NCBI GenBank assembly: GCA_003427395.1
Contig: BFEA01000963.1
Coordinates: 33,333-75,295 of the forward strand
DNA: 41,963 bases
DNA from: Chara braunii
Taxonomy: Eukaryota > Streptophyta > Charophyceae > Charales > Characeae
Reading direction: 5' to 3'
Of the stretch, positions 41,026-41,963 are shown piece after piece. The stretch's first letter is position 1, and the number at the start of each line of letters is the position of its first letter. The notes under the pieces are model-generated. The model made no database searches. It worked only from the letters and a program-made list of their open reading frames with translations, and was not told the DNA's origin. Made by a program: the position numbers and the translations under genes.

Positions 41026-41635
41026 AAGTGTATTCACGAAGGTAGGGTGGTTTTCTAGAATCTGCGAGATTTCTGCACTTACTCCAGTAGACAGCAAAAA
41101 CTGGTCATCGTAGGGTCATTTCTGCAGGGCGTTTCACAACTATGAAGGGGGGTGAAGGGATGATGTACCTTTTGACGTTTAAGATGGAACTCCGAATTCG
41201 GGGATTCCCTGACTATTTTTTTTATAAGGCTCTCCAATCCTTTTCTCGGAATTTTGGTGATGTATGGGCGGAGTAGGTCGATGCACTTAGCAGCTGGGAG
41301 AAATTGTGGTAATTTCTCATGTCGTCTTCTTCTATTTCGCCTATTAAGGGCGAGGTACCCTGCTGCTTCCCTTTCTATCCCTCCTTTCTGTCTCCTCATG
41401 TTCCTGCATTTGGCTAGGGGTCTCTTTTGTGAAGGGTCTGAATGATAACGGGTACGGATTCTTTTGAATAAAAGGTTCTGGTTTTCGATTTAGAAGTTTC
41501 ACGATTTTCTTTACTATTGTACGGCCAGAGGGCCTGACTCTGCTTCGTGATCTCTTTTGGTCTGAACGGCGGTTGTTGGTACTTAAGTCTTTTTTGTAGA
41601 GGAGCTCGTCCTCGTGTGTTCACGATTTTTGACCC
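41026..41635. other. Downstream part of the Penelope-like element, unassigned
   Basis: Frames on both strands are short and without domains. This is where a C-terminal or 3' part of the element would lie. No GIY-YIG residues were found. Confidence 0.4.
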
Positions 41636-41670
41636 CTGATGAGTGTCGGCTGGCGACTAGCCGAAACGCG
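41636..41670 (+). ncRNA. Hammerhead-ribozyme-like core
   Basis: CTGATGA at 41636-41642 and GAAAC at 41663-41667 are the two conserved core strings of a hammerhead ribozyme, separated by 20 bases that can pair as GGCT/AGCC or as GTCG/CGAC. Neither pairing closes directly on CTGATGA, so stem II is imperfect. Hammerhead motifs are known in the terminal repeats of Penelope-like elements, and this one lies ~610 bp after the RT remnant. I could not identify a convincing cleavage triplet and stem III. Confidence 0.4.
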
Positions 41671-41963
41671 TTGTAAGGTTGCGCCTGTGCATGTGCTGTG
41701 CCAACTATTTGGCGATGTCCATCGTCAATTTCGGTGTTCACTGGTAATGACGGGTGGTGTATTACATTTTAATCTCACGACATGTTGGTTGCGTTCGGAA
41801 GTACGAGCTCGCGTAAATGTTCTATCTGCATCCCCCTTCTCTGTTCTTTTATCCTCTCCATCTACTTGCGTTTAGTGTTCTCGGGTGTGTGTTTGTTGTT
41901 GCATCTGATAATCGTATTTTTCACATCTATGGATTGTAACTAAATCTTTCCACGGCGCGAAGG
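41671..41963. other. Window end, no gene recognised
   Basis: No domain or repeat edge is visible. The plus frame at 41639-41875 starts inside the ribozyme-like motif and looks like chance. Confidence 0.4.

Overview
The window is a stretch of eukaryotic nuclear DNA made almost entirely of transposable elements and their decayed remains. I found no host gene, rRNA or functional tRNA that I can support. The mix of PIF/Harbinger, hAT-like and Mutator-like elements, Ty3/gypsy, a plant-type LINE, a Penelope-like element and a tRNA-derived SINE fits the green lineage. A repeat-rich streptophyte alga such as Chara braunii is my guess, made from the style of the sequence only. A 428-base N gap lies at 23908-24335.

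Region 1-13.4 kb is AT-rich. It holds two copies of a ~960 bp non-autonomous element in opposite orientation (1127-2085 and 11479-12437). Between them, on the minus strand, lies a badly decayed Ty3/gypsy pol (about 7637-10912). The second 960 bp copy sits inside another dispersed repeat whose uninterrupted relative is at 33.0-33.4 kb. A hAT-like non-autonomous element follows at 12660-13379.

Region 13.4-21.4 kb is a mosaic of MITEs and short poly(A) retroposons. It includes a Mutator-like MITE with a perfect 10 bp target duplication, a tRNA-derived SINE with a 15 bp target duplication, several 5'-truncated LINE tails, and PIF-like MITEs packed with the motif CTCTTGAAA and its complement.

Region 21.5-30.05 kb is the best preserved element: an 8.5 kb PIF/Harbinger transposon with perfect 25 bp terminal inverted repeats and a TAA target duplication. 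It carries an intact DDE transposase (minus strand), a Myb/SANT ORF1 with a hydrophobic N-terminus (broken by one TGA and one frameshift), and a third ORF of unknown function (broken by one TAG). It has inserted 64 bases from the left end of a related element. The remainder of that host element, with a second and more decayed Myb ORF1, continues from 30047 to about 33.0 kb.

Region 33-42 kb holds a gypsy protease-region remnant (minus), a plant-type LINE (minus, about 35.85-38.99 kb) with a duplicated catalytic segment, and a Penelope-like reverse transcriptase remnant (plus, about 39.2-41.0 kb), followed by a hammerhead-ribozyme-like core at 41636. The LINE's 3' tail carries a stem-loop whose loop is conserved in the truncated copies at 16.7 and 20.3 kb although the stems differ. 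This links the scattered poly(A) fragments to one LINE family.
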